A DNA stretch of 56,394 nucleotides. Source: Balneolales bacterium. GTDB lineage: Bacteria; Bacteroidota; Rhodothermia; Balneolales; Natronogracilivirgulaceae. Of this stretch, positions 26,632 through 35,412 are shown piece by piece. Position numbers and translations under genes: made by a program. The notes below the pieces were generated by a model, which saw nothing but the letters and a program-made list of their open reading frames with translations, was not told the DNA's origin and did not search any database. The stretch lies in contig SLNO01000110.1 of the NCBI GenBank assembly GCA_007132975.1, positions 1 through 56,394 of the forward strand, written 5' to 3'. Position 1 is the stretch's first letter; each line of letters starts with the position of its first letter.

Positions 26632-26934
26632 TCAGGAGGTGGTACTGGTAGGCGTGTCACTTGTTGGGTCGGGTCCATCCTGGCCTTCCGCTTTTGGGTC
26701 GGTTTTAAATACGGCTATGGCAACAAGGACAAAACCGCCCATTACAAGCAACGGAGCTATGTATAGTGAATAGATGCCATACTGTTGCCCTTCAATGTAC
26801 ATTCCGCCAAATCCCAGGATGACACACAAGACCCCGACAGCCAGGATCTTGTAGTTGTAGGCTGAGAGCAGCATGGGCATGACCGGTCCTTTTTTCCTTC
26901 TGCGCGCCCGCTGTTTTTTTCCTGCTTTACTCAT
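26632..26934 (-). CDS. Small two-helix membrane protein, DUF3098-like
   Basis: A 100-residue protein with a very basic N-terminus (KKQRARRRKKG), two hydrophobic helices (about 31-48 and 56-76: ILAVGVLCVILGFGGMYI and YIAPLLVMGGFVLVAIAVF) and a polar C-terminal tail rich in Asp, Ser and Thr. The helix-loop-helix with YNYKIL before helix 1 and LAP/IAP at the start of helix 2 resembles the DUF3098 family found in Bacteroidota. The positive-inside rule puts both termini in the cytoplasm. It lies 41 bases ahead of the symporter gene and is probably transcribed with it. Function unknown. Confidence 0.65.
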   Translation of the reverse strand: MSKAGKKQRARRRKKGPVMPMLLSAYNYKILAVGVLCVILGFGGMYIEGQQYGIYSLYIAPLLVMGGFVLVAIAVFKTDPKAEGQDGPDPTSDTPTSTTS

Positions 26935-27255
26935 GTGTTATGCTACTGTTAGAGTGTGAATCCCGAGCCGGGATGTCTGGACGCTTGGTATCGGTAAAAC
27001 CGGGGATGCGTCCACTGATCAATAACGTTGAAAATATAGTTTCAATTGAATTGCATAGCAAATACGAATAAATCCGGGGACAAATCGCATTGCATTTAAG
27101 CCGGCCAATCCCTAAATTTAATCAAATGTTTGACCAATAATAACGGACATTCGTTTTACCATATCAACCCTCAAACTTTCCATCAGGAAGAGAGCACGCA
27201 TTGCTGATTTTTCAGTCTGCGTTGAGCGCAACCCCTGAAAGGCTTTTTTGCCTTG

Positions 27256-27290
27256 ACTCCTGCTGATGACCCGCGGCAGGAGTTTTTTTT
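27256..27290 (+). terminator. Intrinsic terminator with no upstream gene on its strand
   Basis: An 8-bp perfect stem ACTCCTGC/GCAGGAGT (27256-27263 with 27276-27283) with a 12-base loop, followed by seven more T. It is a textbook intrinsic terminator on the plus strand, just before the -7 box of aguB. What it terminates is unclear: a small RNA or an aborted leader. Confidence 0.75.
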
Positions 27291-27293
27291 GCT

Positions 27294-27301
27294 TATCTTT
27301 G
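27294..27301 (+). promoter_or_regulatory. Bacteroidota-type -7 box upstream of aguB
   Basis: TATCTTTG matches the TAnnTTTG consensus of Bacteroidota primary sigma factors. No TTTG lies at the usual 19-base distance upstream, so only half of the promoter is supported. It would give a 5' leader of about 105 bases before the ATG at 27414. Confidence 0.45.
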
Positions 27302-27413
27302 AGACTGTCCGGATTGAACCGCCAGGTTGAGAGATAACCAAAATCCAGCGAATCGCAGTACCTGCGTGCCCGGATCCATCCAAAAAAACAAGAAAACCGT
27401 TATCATTGACACA

Positions 27414-28292
27414 ATGCCTTCATCCGAGGTAACCATTTCCCTGATCCAGACTTCCTGCTCAGATGACATCGAAGCAAACATGGAAAAGACGTTCCGGAAG
27501 ATCCGGGATGCGGCCGCACTCGGAGCGCAGATTATAATCCTGCAGGAGCTGTTTGCCTGGCAATACTTTTGCAGGCAGGTTGACGATCGTTTTTTTTCCT
27601 GGGCTGAATCGGTTCCGGGGCCGACAACAGAGAAGCTTGAAGCACTGGCAGGTGAGCTGGGGGTTGTAATTGTTGCATCCCTGTTTGAGAAAAGGGCTGC
27701 GGGCCTATATCACAACACTGCGGCGGTCATTGACGCTGATGGAAAATACCTTGGAAAGTACCGGAAGATGCACATTCCAGAAGATCCGGGATTCCATGAA
27801 AAGTACTATTTCACTCCCGGTGATCTGGGATATTCGGTTTTCTCCACAAGATTCGGGAGGATAGGGGTGCTGGTCTGCTGGGACCAGTGGTACCCGGAAG
27901 CTGCCCGCATAACGGCCATGATGGGCGCGGATATACTGGTGTACCCGACGGCCATCGCTTCCCTCCCGGAAGAGGCGGGCGAGGAGGCTGAAAAATACCT
28001 TGATGCCTGGCAGACCATCCAGAAAAGCCACGCCATAGCCAATGGCTGCTTTGTTGCTTCCGTAAACAGAACGGGAACCGAGGGACATCTCTCCTTCTGG
28101 GGGCACTCTTTCGTCAGCGGACCTTTCGGTGAGGTGCTGGCTGAGGGCGGGACTGGCGAAGAGGTGGTCATCTGCCGCATATCGGTTGACAGTATGGACC
28201 GACACCGCACAACATGGCCGTTCTTCAGGGACCGGCGCACCGACAGTTATGACCCTGTGGTTTCGCGCTGGCTGGATGAGGATCAGGGTTAG
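27414..28292 (+). CDS. aguB: N-carbamoylputrescine amidase
   Basis: A 292-residue cytoplasmic nitrilase-superfamily amidohydrolase. It converts N-carbamoylputrescine to putrescine, CO2 and ammonia in the agmatine route. The Glu-Lys-Cys triad is E45 (LQELFAWQYFC), K118 (GKYRKMHIPEDPGFHEKYYF) and C155 (LVCWDQWYPEAAR). The phrase YRKMHIPEDPGF with FTPGDLGY is characteristic of AguB rather than of other nitrilases. The frame is open 29 codons further upstream, but homology starts at MPSSEVTISLIQTS, so 27414 is used. It is convergent with the Omp85 gene and lies across from speE, arginine decarboxylase and speD, which supports the polyamine role. Agmatine deiminase (AguA), which makes its substrate, is not in the window. 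Confidence 0.93.
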   Translation: MPSSEVTISLIQTSCSDDIEANMEKTFRKIRDAAALGAQIIILQELFAWQYFCRQVDDRFFSWAESVPGPTTEKLEALAGELGVVIVASLFEKRAAGLYHNTAAVIDADGKYLGKYRKMHIPEDPGFHEKYYFTPGDLGYSVFSTRFGRIGVLVCWDQWYPEAARITAMMGADILVYPTAIASLPEEAGEEAEKYLDAWQTIQKSHAIANGCFVASVNRTGTEGHLSFWGHSFVSGPFGEVLAEGGTGEEVVICRISVDSMDRHRTTWPFFRDRRTDSYDPVVSRWLDEDQG

Positions 28293-28313
28293 GAAGATTT
28301 TGCGGCAACTGCT

Positions 28314-30146
28314 TCAAAACCCTGCAGTAAGGCTGAAATGGACTTTTCCGTTGAGCAGGTCATCATCTGCCGAAATGGCATAAGTGAACTGCATGAGGCC
28401 AAGAGGGGTCTGGAAACGGAAGCCGAATCCACCCGAGTAGAGCCACCCCTGGGTGCCCTCCTCCTCCCTGCCTAACATTGCAGGCCGCTCGTACGCGCCA
28501 ACGGCTCCGAAAAGAAAGGCATGGGATAATGGATCAAGCAGGTAGCGAAGCTCAAGATCGCTCCAGGCGTACCGGGCCACCCGGAACTGTTCTTCCCTGT
28601 AGCCGCGGAGAGAACGGGCACCGCCCAGCGGGACGACATCGGTTTCGGTGTATTCCGGTGATTCGACCAGTGAGCCGTGCAGCCCGAGGGCCAACACCTG
28701 CCTGCGGAACGGGCTGTAATAGGTCTTGAGGGATGTGCGGACACGCTGCTGCATCATGGTCCCCCGGCTTTGGAGTGTTTCGGCTCGAGGGTCATCCAGC
28801 CGTCGGAAGCCTGACTCAACGTACAGATCGAAAAGCATTCCGCTCCGCGGGGTAAACCTGCTGTCGGTGTTGTCATATCGGAAACCGAATCCTGCTGCCC
28901 GGGTCACGCCATCAAGCACGGTTATGGGCAGGTTGGGATCGTCACCTGCGGATGTTTGACGCTGTGTCAGGTGCAGGGAGTAGCGACGCTCCGGTGAGCT
29001 GCGGTAGCTTCCCATCAGATGGATTTCGCGGATCTGGTAGCTTGTATCCTGCTGGATAAACCGGAAATCTGCACCCGCGCCCAATGGCTGGCCCAGGATC
29101 CACTCACGTTCAAATCCGGTTTCGAGTTTTGTGACCATATCGTCCAGACGTTCGAACATCAGGTTGAGTGAACTGCCGGTCCAGCCAACGTTGCGGATAC
29201 GCATCTCACCGCGCCCGACAATGTCGCGTCCGGACGACTGTCCCGGAACATAGCCAAAAATCAGGTCGAAATGGTTGGCACGCTGTTCCCTTACTTCATA
29301 GTAGATGTAGGCGTTGCCATCGCGAAGCATCAGGTCGCCATCGCTCACTTCACGGAAAAAGCCGGTGTTTTCAAGATTGCGTTTTCCCCTGCGGAAGAGG
29401 CTTGGGGTGATTTTATCATTTTCCCGGATGCCACTGGCTGTCTGAATGTACCCCGGACTTACCTGCCCGACCTCGTTTGTGACCACACCACTGGCACGGA
29501 GCTCCTCACCAGCGAAGATATCGGCCTCTATGTGCACAAGACATGCATCGGAGTCCGGATGGAATTTGGCAATCTCAAGCCGTGCCAGGGGACGACCCTG
29601 CCCTTCCAGATGACGGACCACCCTGCGAAATTCCGCCTGCAATGACGGACCGTCAAACGCATCACCATCCCCATAAAAAGAGATGAAACGGTCCATCAGG
29701 GCCGCATCTGCGTCCGCCAGGCGGTAGTTGACACTTTCAATCGTGTACCGGCAACCGGCCGAGGCATACACGGATATGGTTCTGGAATTTCCGGATAGCG
29801 GTGGCGGTGTGCTTCCAACGGGAGCATCCCGTCTGGCCTTGTCTGTTGCACCCGGTTTGTGAACGATGCTGTCCACGCTGGCTGACAGGTAGCCCGTATC
29901 TGCGAAGTGCCGCACCAAGATCCTTTTGGCCGTCTCGGAAACCACCTTGTCTCCATGCGATGCCGCCAGCCTGAGGGAGTCACGCAGATGGATGGGCGGA
30001 TCAGCCTTCTCTCCGTCTCGGTAGAACCGGATTGTTATGGCATCCGCGGCATCGGAACTGACTTCCGGCCGGATCGATTCCCGGAAGTCATCCTTTACCG
30101 TCGTTGCCGGCCAAACTACGGCAATGACCAAAAGGAGCTTCAGCAT
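28314..30146 (-). CDS. BamA/TamA (Omp85) family outer membrane protein
   Basis: A 610-residue outer membrane protein. A short hydrophobic export signal (MLKLLLVIAVVWPATT) is followed by POTRA-like domains (about 100-270), including TIESVNYRLADAD and GIRENDKITPSLFRRGKRNLENTGFF, the typical final POTRA pattern. The C-terminal barrel holds the loop-6 motif in GGARSLRGYREEQF (RGY/RGF) and ends GKVHFSLTAGF, with a terminal Phe. Length fits TamA-like or short BamA-like proteins rather than full BamA with five POTRA domains. Such proteins insert barrels or translocate substrates at the outer membrane. The gene begins 8 bases after the speE stop, so it should be transcribed with the polyamine genes; a functional link is not obvious. 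Confidence 0.88.
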   Translation of the reverse strand: MLKLLLVIAVVWPATTVKDDFRESIRPEVSSDAADAITIRFYRDGEKADPPIHLRDSLRLAASHGDKVVSETAKRILVRHFADTGYLSASVDSIVHKPGATDKARRDAPVGSTPPPLSGNSRTISVYASAGCRYTIESVNYRLADADAALMDRFISFYGDGDAFDGPSLQAEFRRVVRHLEGQGRPLARLEIAKFHPDSDACLVHIEADIFAGEELRASGVVTNEVGQVSPGYIQTASGIRENDKITPSLFRRGKRNLENTGFFREVSDGDLMLRDGNAYIYYEVREQRANHFDLIFGYVPGQSSGRDIVGRGEMRIRNVGWTGSSLNLMFERLDDMVTKLETGFEREWILGQPLGAGADFRFIQQDTSYQIREIHLMGSYRSSPERRYSLHLTQRQTSAGDDPNLPITVLDGVTRAAGFGFRYDNTDSRFTPRSGMLFDLYVESGFRRLDDPRAETLQSRGTMMQQRVRTSLKTYYSPFRRQVLALGLHGSLVESPEYTETDVVPLGGARSLRGYREEQFRVARYAWSDLELRYLLDPLSHAFLFGAVGAYERPAMLGREEEGTQGWLYSGGFGFRFQTPLGLMQFTYAISADDDLLNGKVHFSLTAGF

Positions 30147-30154
30147 ACATTATT

Positions 30155-31003
30155 TTATCGGAGGACTTCCCGTACAAAACCGGGCAGGGCAAACGATCCC
30201 TGGTGGACTTCGGGATTGTAGTACCGTAACGCATCATCCATGCTTGTGGTACCTTTTACCACCCGGTCCATCACTTCGGAGTCATGCGGGTGAATTCCTT
30301 TTGAGGCATAGGCCAGAGACCACATCCCGGAAGGATAAAGCGGAATGAAGGCTAGATACATCCTCGATACTTCAAAAATAGTATCCAGTGATCGGAAAAG
30401 CTTGCGGATGGCTGGATGGTAGGATTCCACCCAGGGGCTCTCCGTCTGGGATGAAATAACGCCACGGGATGTGAGCGCCCGGTAGCAGCTTTGGTAGAAC
30501 TTCTCGCTGAAAAGGTCCACTGCCGGTCCAACAGGATCGGATCCGTCGATGATGATGACATCATAATAGGGTTCGGTTACCTTGTCAACAAAAGCGATCC
30601 CATCCTCAAAATGCACATGCAATTTGGGGTTGTTGAAATCTCCAACGCCGGGCATGAATTGTTTTGCAGCCCGGACCACCGTTTCATCGATCTCTACCAT
30701 GTCAACGTGTTCAACTGTCGGGTGCCTGAGCACTTCGCGGGCCGTTCCACCGTCGCCGCCGCCGATGATGAGCACTCGCCGGGGGTTCGGGTGGGCAAAC
30801 ATGGGCACGTGGGCAAGCATCTCATGATAGACGAATTCGTCCTTTTCCGAAAGCATGACCATTCCGTCGATAGTCATCAGGTTGCCCCAGGTATCCGTTT
30901 CCAGTATCTCCACTTTCTGGTAAGGGCTCTGTTCTGAAAAAAGAACTTTGTTGACGCCAACGGTCAGGCCTGTGCGACCGTTATAAAATTCATTGAACTG
31001 CAT
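30155..31003 (-). CDS. speE: Spermidine synthase (polyamine aminopropyltransferase)
   Basis: A 282-residue cytoplasmic enzyme that transfers the aminopropyl group of decarboxylated S-adenosylmethionine to putrescine, giving spermidine. Visible motifs are the N-terminal beta domain with LETDTWGNLMTIDGMVMLSE, the nucleotide-binding GGGDGGTAREVLRH, DMVEIDETV, and the catalytic Asp region IIIDGSDPVGPA followed by SSQTESPW. Length is normal. The start ATG at 31003 lies 18 bases after the arginine decarboxylase gene. Putrescine could come from AguB across the way and the other substrate from SpeD, so the window contains the last steps of the pathway. Some relatives act on agmatine instead of putrescine; the sequence does not separate the two. 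Confidence 0.95.
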   Translation of the reverse strand: MQFNEFYNGRTGLTVGVNKVLFSEQSPYQKVEILETDTWGNLMTIDGMVMLSEKDEFVYHEMLAHVPMFAHPNPRRVLIIGGGDGGTAREVLRHPTVEHVDMVEIDETVVRAAKQFMPGVGDFNNPKLHVHFEDGIAFVDKVTEPYYDVIIIDGSDPVGPAVDLFSEKFYQSCYRALTSRGVISSQTESPWVESYHPAIRKLFRSLDTIFEVSRMYLAFIPLYPSGMWSLAYASKGIHPHDSEVMDRVVKGTTSMDDALRYYNPEVHQGSFALPGFVREVLR

Positions 31004-31021
31004 TCCTATTTCCTTAAATGA

Positions 31022-31510
31022 TTATTCATACCAGAGAACGGCACCGGCAAACACGGCCCCGCATTCCTTGACCGTATGTTCCACACCGGTGGAAAACAAG
31101 GCGCCCAGCTTGCGGTTACGGTACTCAAATGCATCCTGCGCCATCTGCCTCACTTTGGCTTCAACCTCTTGAAGAGGTGCTTTGGCCTCATACTCCATGA
31201 TCACTCCGGCCAACTCCGGGTCTTCCGGCAAGGCAACAGCAATTGCGGCCGAGATAACCTCACCGGGCACATCAGAATCGATGTGCGCGTAGGCTACAGG
31301 GATCAGTCCGCCCCTTGGCAAGGTGACAGATTTGCGCTGTTTGGCACCGGGAGGTACGATGCTGCTCATGCGTACCAGGTTTGTGTCGCCGATTCCCGCT
31401 GCGAGCAGGGCCTGGTCAAAGGCGTTGAGCAACGTGCGTCCCTCTCCTGCCCCTTCCACAAGGCAGAAAATGTTTGGTGTTGAAACCATATTCATTTGAG
31501 TCAGTTCCAT
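31022..31510 (-). CDS. Pyruvoyl-dependent arginine decarboxylase
   Basis: A 162-residue self-processing decarboxylase that turns arginine into agmatine. Family marks are the Ser-Ser cleavage site in NLVRMSSIVPPGA (cleavage expected between S49 and S50, giving a pyruvoyl group on the larger chain), PVAYAHIDSD and the C-terminal VEHTVKECGAVFAGAVLWYE. This enzyme is typical of archaea, Chlamydia and some Bacteroidota, in place of the large PLP-dependent SpeA. The first Met (31510) is used; Met6 and Met8 are alternatives, and no Shine-Dalgarno separates them. It stands between speD (104 bases) and speE (18 bases). The agmatine it makes would feed AguA/AguB. Confidence 0.93.
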   Translation of the reverse strand: MELTQMNMVSTPNIFCLVEGAGEGRTLLNAFDQALLAAGIGDTNLVRMSSIVPPGAKQRKSVTLPRGGLIPVAYAHIDSDVPGEVISAAIAVALPEDPELAGVIMEYEAKAPLQEVEAKVRQMAQDAFEYRNRKLGALFSTGVEHTVKECGAVFAGAVLWYE

Positions 31511-31614
31511 TTGGTGGATATGTATTTGGCTCCGGAAAAGATGCAGCGCAAAAAATGCGCCAGCAGTTCATGATCGCACATCTCCGGTTTGGTCAACATC
31601 TGAAAAGGGTAGCT

Positions 31615-32022
31615 TCAGTTGCTGAACTTGGCCGCGTTTTCAGGTTTGAAAAGCAGTTTTTGTCCCTCAGCTACCTTGAACATACCTCGCTTGAGCTCCA
31701 TAGCCGATGTATTTCTGGATTCGAAATGCTCTTTCAGGTGTTCCTGGATGATCCAGGGATCAATAGTCTCACCGCAAGTAAAAATGTCGACGGCAGCGTA
31801 TGCGTATTCCGGCCATGTATGTATGGCCACATGGGATTCGGCTATTACTACCATTCCGCTAACGCCGTGGGGACTGAACTTGTGGAATTTGTGAGAAATT
31901 ATGGAAGCACCGGATGCCCGGGTTCCCTCGAGTAATATTGCTTCGATCTGTGCTACATCGTTTAGCACGTCTTCATTACATTCGTAGAATTCTACGAGTA
32001 TTTGCCTTCCTAATGCTTCCAT
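31615..32022 (-). CDS. speD: S-adenosylmethionine decarboxylase proenzyme
   Basis: A 135-residue bacterial class-1B AdoMet decarboxylase (SpeH/SpeD short form). It provides decarboxylated SAM for spermidine synthase. The start at 32022 ([15 protein letters not shown]) is chosen from family alignment; the open frame continues 48 codons upstream with no conservation and runs through a poly-T tract. With this start the known residues fall exactly on the Thermotoga numbering: S63, the pyruvoyl precursor in [15 protein letters not shown]68; and C83 in VDIFTCGE. Self-cleavage is expected between E62 and S63. It is the first gene of the cluster speD-arginine decarboxylase-speE-Omp85, so the stretch upstream is its leader and promoter region. 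Confidence 0.93.
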   Translation of the reverse strand: MEALGRQILVEFYECNEDVLNDVAQIEAILLEGTRASGASIISHKFHKFSPHGVSGMVVIAESHVAIHTWPEYAYAAVDIFTCGETIDPWIIQEHLKEHFESRNTSAMELKRGMFKVAEGQKLLFKPENAAKFSN

Positions 32023-32651
32023 TTCTCTCAGCTCTAGTGGGTGGTATCGTTCAATGATCGCTGCACGTAAACAGCAAGTAAAAAAAAAGCAACCCCTTAC
32101 ACACAGCCACCCCGCTGAAATCGCCTGCGCTTGTGTGAAAAAGTCGCGTTGGTACGCAGCGATCACCCTTTAATAAAGGATCAGACCGCATCTCAGTAAA
32201 TGTCCGGAACGGATAAGTTATCTTTGAACCAGCATAAATCAATTTCGTATGTTCGTCTATTTGATTACCAGTTTCGGTGAATGACATTCCGTCCTTTTAC
32301 ATCCAAACCAGTCCTGAAAAAAAGCAGCTAAAACCTGTTGCCAGACAACTCCGGACGTGGTTGAAACTGTTTTTTTACAGAGAATAAAAATAAAAATTTT
32401 TTTTCGATTTTGATATGCCACGCACAAAGTTTTTTTCCTGAAGATTCCAGCGTATCAAAACGGTATCAGCAATAAATACCGACGTGATTCAACGATTTGA
32501 TAAGTCATTTTATTTTGGCTGTAAATGGAAGAGAGCGTGTCATATTCTGCTGACCACAAAAGTGAGCGGAACCGGATTACTTGAGAAAGCACAGGAACGG
32601 AAACCGGAGCTGGTATACCGCTAAAGCCGGGTCTGAAGAAAGGAACATTCG
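32023..32651. other. 629-base intergenic region upstream of speD, AT-rich, structured near the gene
   Basis: No gene is supported here. Near speD (minus strand) a stem CACACA/TGTGTG (32132-32137 with 32100-32105) is followed by a GGGG run and nine T (32080-32088), which resembles an imperfect attenuator. The middle, around 32370-32420, is strongly A/T-rich. A TATCTTTG box lies at 32219-32226 but on the plus strand, where no gene follows. Short open frames at 32051-32287 and 32581-32778 lack family features. Confidence 0.5.
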
Positions 32652-33767
32652 TCAGGAAGTGATTTTCCTTACAGTCATCAGCAGTATGGCTTCCGGGGTC
32701 TGGCGGCTGAAACCCTTGATGGCCTTGTCCGCATCCAACAGTACTTCAAACAGCCATGGACAGGCGGAGAGCGGATAATTTCGTCCCGCCTTGACCAGCT
32801 TCTCGTAATAATAGATGTTGCCGATGGAGGCTGTGTCGCGTATCTGCTCCGGGGTGAGCCCTTTACGTGCCAGCCGCTGAATGAGCCAAAGCTTGCCAAA
32901 TATGGCATAGAGATAGCTGACAATGCGAATGACCTCGCCGGCCTGGTTGTCGGCGCGTTTCATCATCTGGTGGGCTATCATCATGGCCTTGCCGGTTTTT
33001 TTTTCAAAAAGGGCGTCCTGGAAGTCGAACATGGTGTATTCCCGGGACAGACCGACCAGCTCCCTGACATCGGCATCACTGACAGCACGGTCCTCTTTTC
33101 TGCCGGAGGCGAGCTTTTCGATTTCCACGACCAGCTGCTGCAGGTGATTGCCTACGTGGAAGGCGAGCAGCTGGACGGCCTGGTCTTCGAACGCGAGATT
33201 GTGTTCCATGGCCGCCCAATCCGTGATCCATTTGGGGAGCTGGAACTCATCCACCGGCTGAAAAGTGTGGGATGTCACGATCTTGCTCTTTTTGAGCGCG
33301 GCGCCGATCTTGGTATTGGCGGCGGGCCGCTTTTCATTGGTCAGGAACAGCAGTGTGGAGGGGTTGGGCTGCTTCAGATAGGCCACCAGATCGTCCGGAG
33401 CTCCCCCGCCCCTGCCTGATGCATCTAGTGATATCTCGCCGGACTGCTGCTCTTCCTGGTCTGCGGTACCCTGCCGGGGATCAAACATCTTCATGAAGTC
33501 GCGCACGATAACGGCGCGGCGTTCAGCCATCATCGGGAAACTGCGGCACATGGTGACCACCTTGTCCACCTTAACCTCGTCACCATACAATACATCCAGG
33601 TTGAAGTCCCTTGCTTCTTCGGGGATCACGGCGATAGCGGCCTCCTGAAGGCGGTCCAGGAAAAAGGTCTCCTCACCGAAAAAAGCGTAGACCGGCTTGA
33701 TGTCAGGACCACCAAGCTCCTCGAGAAAGGACTTCAGATCGCTCAGGCTGGTTGATCGCTTTGCCAT
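32652..33767 (-). CDS. holA: DNA polymerase III subunit delta
   Basis: A 371-residue clamp-loader subunit. It opens the beta sliding clamp and links to the polymerase. The N-terminal part (residues about 20-150) has the delta pattern PVYAFFGEETFFLDRL, RRAVIVRDFMKMF and LLFLTNEKRPAANTKI; the middle part has LGRE-like VGLSREYTMFDFQDALFEKKTGKAM and the C-terminal part AIFGKLWLIQRLARKGLT. Length is normal apart from an acidic, Gln/Gly-rich insert near residues 95-125 (TADQEEQQSGE). The start at 33767 gives the full domain. It is downstream of asnS on the same strand with 42 bases between, but a shared transcript is only likely, not shown. Confidence 0.92.
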   Translation of the reverse strand: MAKRSTSLSDLKSFLEELGGPDIKPVYAFFGEETFFLDRLQEAAIAVIPEEARDFNLDVLYGDEVKVDKVVTMCRSFPMMAERRAVIVRDFMKMFDPRQGTADQEEQQSGEISLDASGRGGGAPDDLVAYLKQPNPSTLLFLTNEKRPAANTKIGAALKKSKIVTSHTFQPVDEFQLPKWITDWAAMEHNLAFEDQAVQLLAFHVGNHLQQLVVEIEKLASGRKEDRAVSDADVRELVGLSREYTMFDFQDALFEKKTGKAMMIAHQMMKRADNQAGEVIRIVSYLYAIFGKLWLIQRLARKGLTPEQIRDTASIGNIYYYEKLVKAGRNYPLSACPWLFEVLLDADKAIKGFSRQTPEAILLMTVRKITS

Positions 33768-33809
33768 GGCTGGTCAGGGTGTTCTGGTTGGATGGTGGAA
33801 CTTGTCTGG

Positions 33810-35303
33810 CTACGGGTACAACCGGCCCATCATGCGGGGGAACGGGATGGTTTCACGCACGTGCTTCAGGCCGCATAGCCAGGCCACCGTGCGCTCCAGT
33901 CCCAGGCCGAATCCAGAATGCGGGACAGACCCGTATCTGCGAAGATCCAGGTACCATCGGAACTGTTCTTCAGGAAGGCTGTGCTCCCTGATCCTCTGAA
34001 GCAGCTTGTCCAGGTTGTCCTCCCGCTGTCCGCCGCCTATGATCTCACCATAACCTTCCGGTGCGATCATGTCCACCCCGAGGGCAACTTTGTCGTTTTC
34101 GGGATCCCTTTTCATGTAGAATGCTTTTACTTCTGCCGGGTATCCGTAGACCATTACAGGCGTGGGATCGTCCATGGTGAGAAGCGTTTCATCACTTCCG
34201 CCGAAATCCTCCCCCCATTTCTTTTCGATTGCCGATTTTTTCCAGACGGGTATGTTGCGCAGGTCTTCCTCAATCTGATCGAGGCGGGCATTGATATCAC
34301 CGCGGCGGCGGTCGATCTGGAATTTCCGGCCCTTCTTGGCCTGACCGAACTCCGCATCAAGGTTTGCCAGTTCCTTTTTGAGGTTTTCAGCCTCTTCTTT
34401 CCGCTCCTGCTCCATGCCGTCGAGGCGTTCCTGCATTGCCTGCGAATTCAGCCGGGCAACGGCATCGGTGTAGCTGATGCGCGGGAACGGCGCTTTAACC
34501 TGCTCCAGCCTGGAGACATCTCTTTCGAGGATTTCCAGTTCTTCCCGGTTCAACCTCACCACTTCCTGAACCAGGTAGGCCACCAACTCCTCGGCAAGCT
34601 CCATGTTCATGTCCAGGTCGTAGTAGGCCATTTCCGGTTCGATCATCCAGAATTCGGTGAGGTGGCGGCGAGTCTTGCTTTTTTCAGCGCGAAATGTCGG
34701 GCCAAAGGTATAAATCTTGCCGTGAGCCATGGCCATCGCTTCCCCGTAAAGCTGTCCGGATTGCGTCAGATAGGCCTTTCTGTCAAAATAATCGGTTTCA
34801 AAAAGGTTGGTTGTCCCTTCCGCGGCGTTACCGGTGAAAATGGGGGCATCCATCTGGATGAAGCCCCGCTCCTGGAAAAACCGGTGTATGGCATAGATTA
34901 TGGTGTTCCGCACCCGCATGGCGGCCCACTGCTTCCGGCTGCGGAGCCAGAGGTGCCGGTGCTCCATCAGGAATTCAATGCCATGCTCTTTGGGTGTGAT
35001 GGGATACTCCTCGGCTTGTGAAACCAGGTTCAGTCCTGTGACATGCAGTTCATGGCCACCGATACTCCGTTCATCAACGTGCACCCGGCCAGTGATCTCA
35101 ATGGCGCTCTCCTGCTGAAGTGAAAGTGCCTTCTGCCAGATGTCTTCCGGGACATCGTCCTGGGCTACTATGGACTGGCACAGGCCCGTACCGTCCCTTA
35201 CTATAATGAAGACAAGTTTTTTGCTGGTACGGATGTTGTAGACCCAGCCTTTCAGGGTAACTTGCTCTCCGGCATGTCTGGAAATATCGTTGATATAGAC
35301 CAT
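33810..35303 (-). CDS. asnS: Asparagine--tRNA ligase with a coiled-coil insertion
   Basis: A 497-residue class IIb aminoacyl-tRNA synthetase. The N-terminal OB anticodon-binding domain starts at [20 protein letters not shown], so the ATG at 35303 is preferred over 35339. Class II motif 2 appears in [19 protein letters not shown] and motif 3 in [16 protein letters not shown]. Active-site residues are present. Residues about 287-360 are a highly charged Glu/Lys/Arg-rich helix-forming stretch ([20 protein letters not shown] and onward) inserted between [10 protein letters not shown] and [13 protein letters not shown]; family members usually have a much shorter connection there. The function of the insert is unknown. 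It charges tRNA-Asn, so this organism has a direct route and need not depend on transamidation. Confidence 0.95.
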   Translation of the reverse strand: MVYINDISRHAGEQVTLKGWVYNIRTSKKLVFIIVRDGTGLCQSIVAQDDVPEDIWQKALSLQQESAIEITGRVHVDERSIGGHELHVTGLNLVSQAEEYPITPKEHGIEFLMEHRHLWLRSRKQWAAMRVRNTIIYAIHRFFQERGFIQMDAPIFTGNAAEGTTNLFETDYFDRKAYLTQSGQLYGEAMAMAHGKIYTFGPTFRAEKSKTRRHLTEFWMIEPEMAYYDLDMNMELAEELVAYLVQEVVRLNREELEILERDVSRLEQVKAPFPRISYTDAVARLNSQAMQERLDGMEQERKEEAENLKKELANLDAEFGQAKKGRKFQIDRRRGDINARLDQIEEDLRNIPVWKKSAIEKKWGEDFGGSDETLLTMDDPTPVMVYGYPAEVKAFYMKRDPENDKVALGVDMIAPEGYGEIIGGGQREDNLDKLLQRIREHSLPEEQFRWYLDLRRYGSVPHSGFGLGLERTVAWLCGLKHVRETIPFPRMMGRLYP

Positions 35304-35412
35304 GATAAAATCGTTTTTTGGTTCTAACTGCATTGGCATGCCGCCAAAAGCCGTAAATGCTTGATGCGAGAGCCGGGTGTCTGGCCGGATGTGTGCCGAA
35401 TGTCACGCGTGA

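Larger units (their letters stand above)
26935..27413. other. Intergenic region with hairpins, a terminator and a -7 promoter box
   Basis: 479 bases between divergent genes. The right third carries three hairpins on the plus strand in a row: CTGA/TCAG near 27204-27214, AAGGC/GCCTT at 27239-27254, and the terminator at 27256-27290. A promoter-like box lies at 27294-27301. No annotated plus-strand gene precedes the terminator, so a short untranslated transcript could end here. No tRNA, RNase P or SRP RNA features were recognised. Confidence 0.55.

Noticed and set aside
32219-32226. TATCTTTG promoter-like box
   Set aside because: It lies on the plus strand where no gene follows before holA on the other strand, and it has no TTTG at the proper distance.
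33918-35021. A 367-codon open frame on the plus strand
   Set aside because: Shadow of asnS in another frame; asnS has complete class II motifs.
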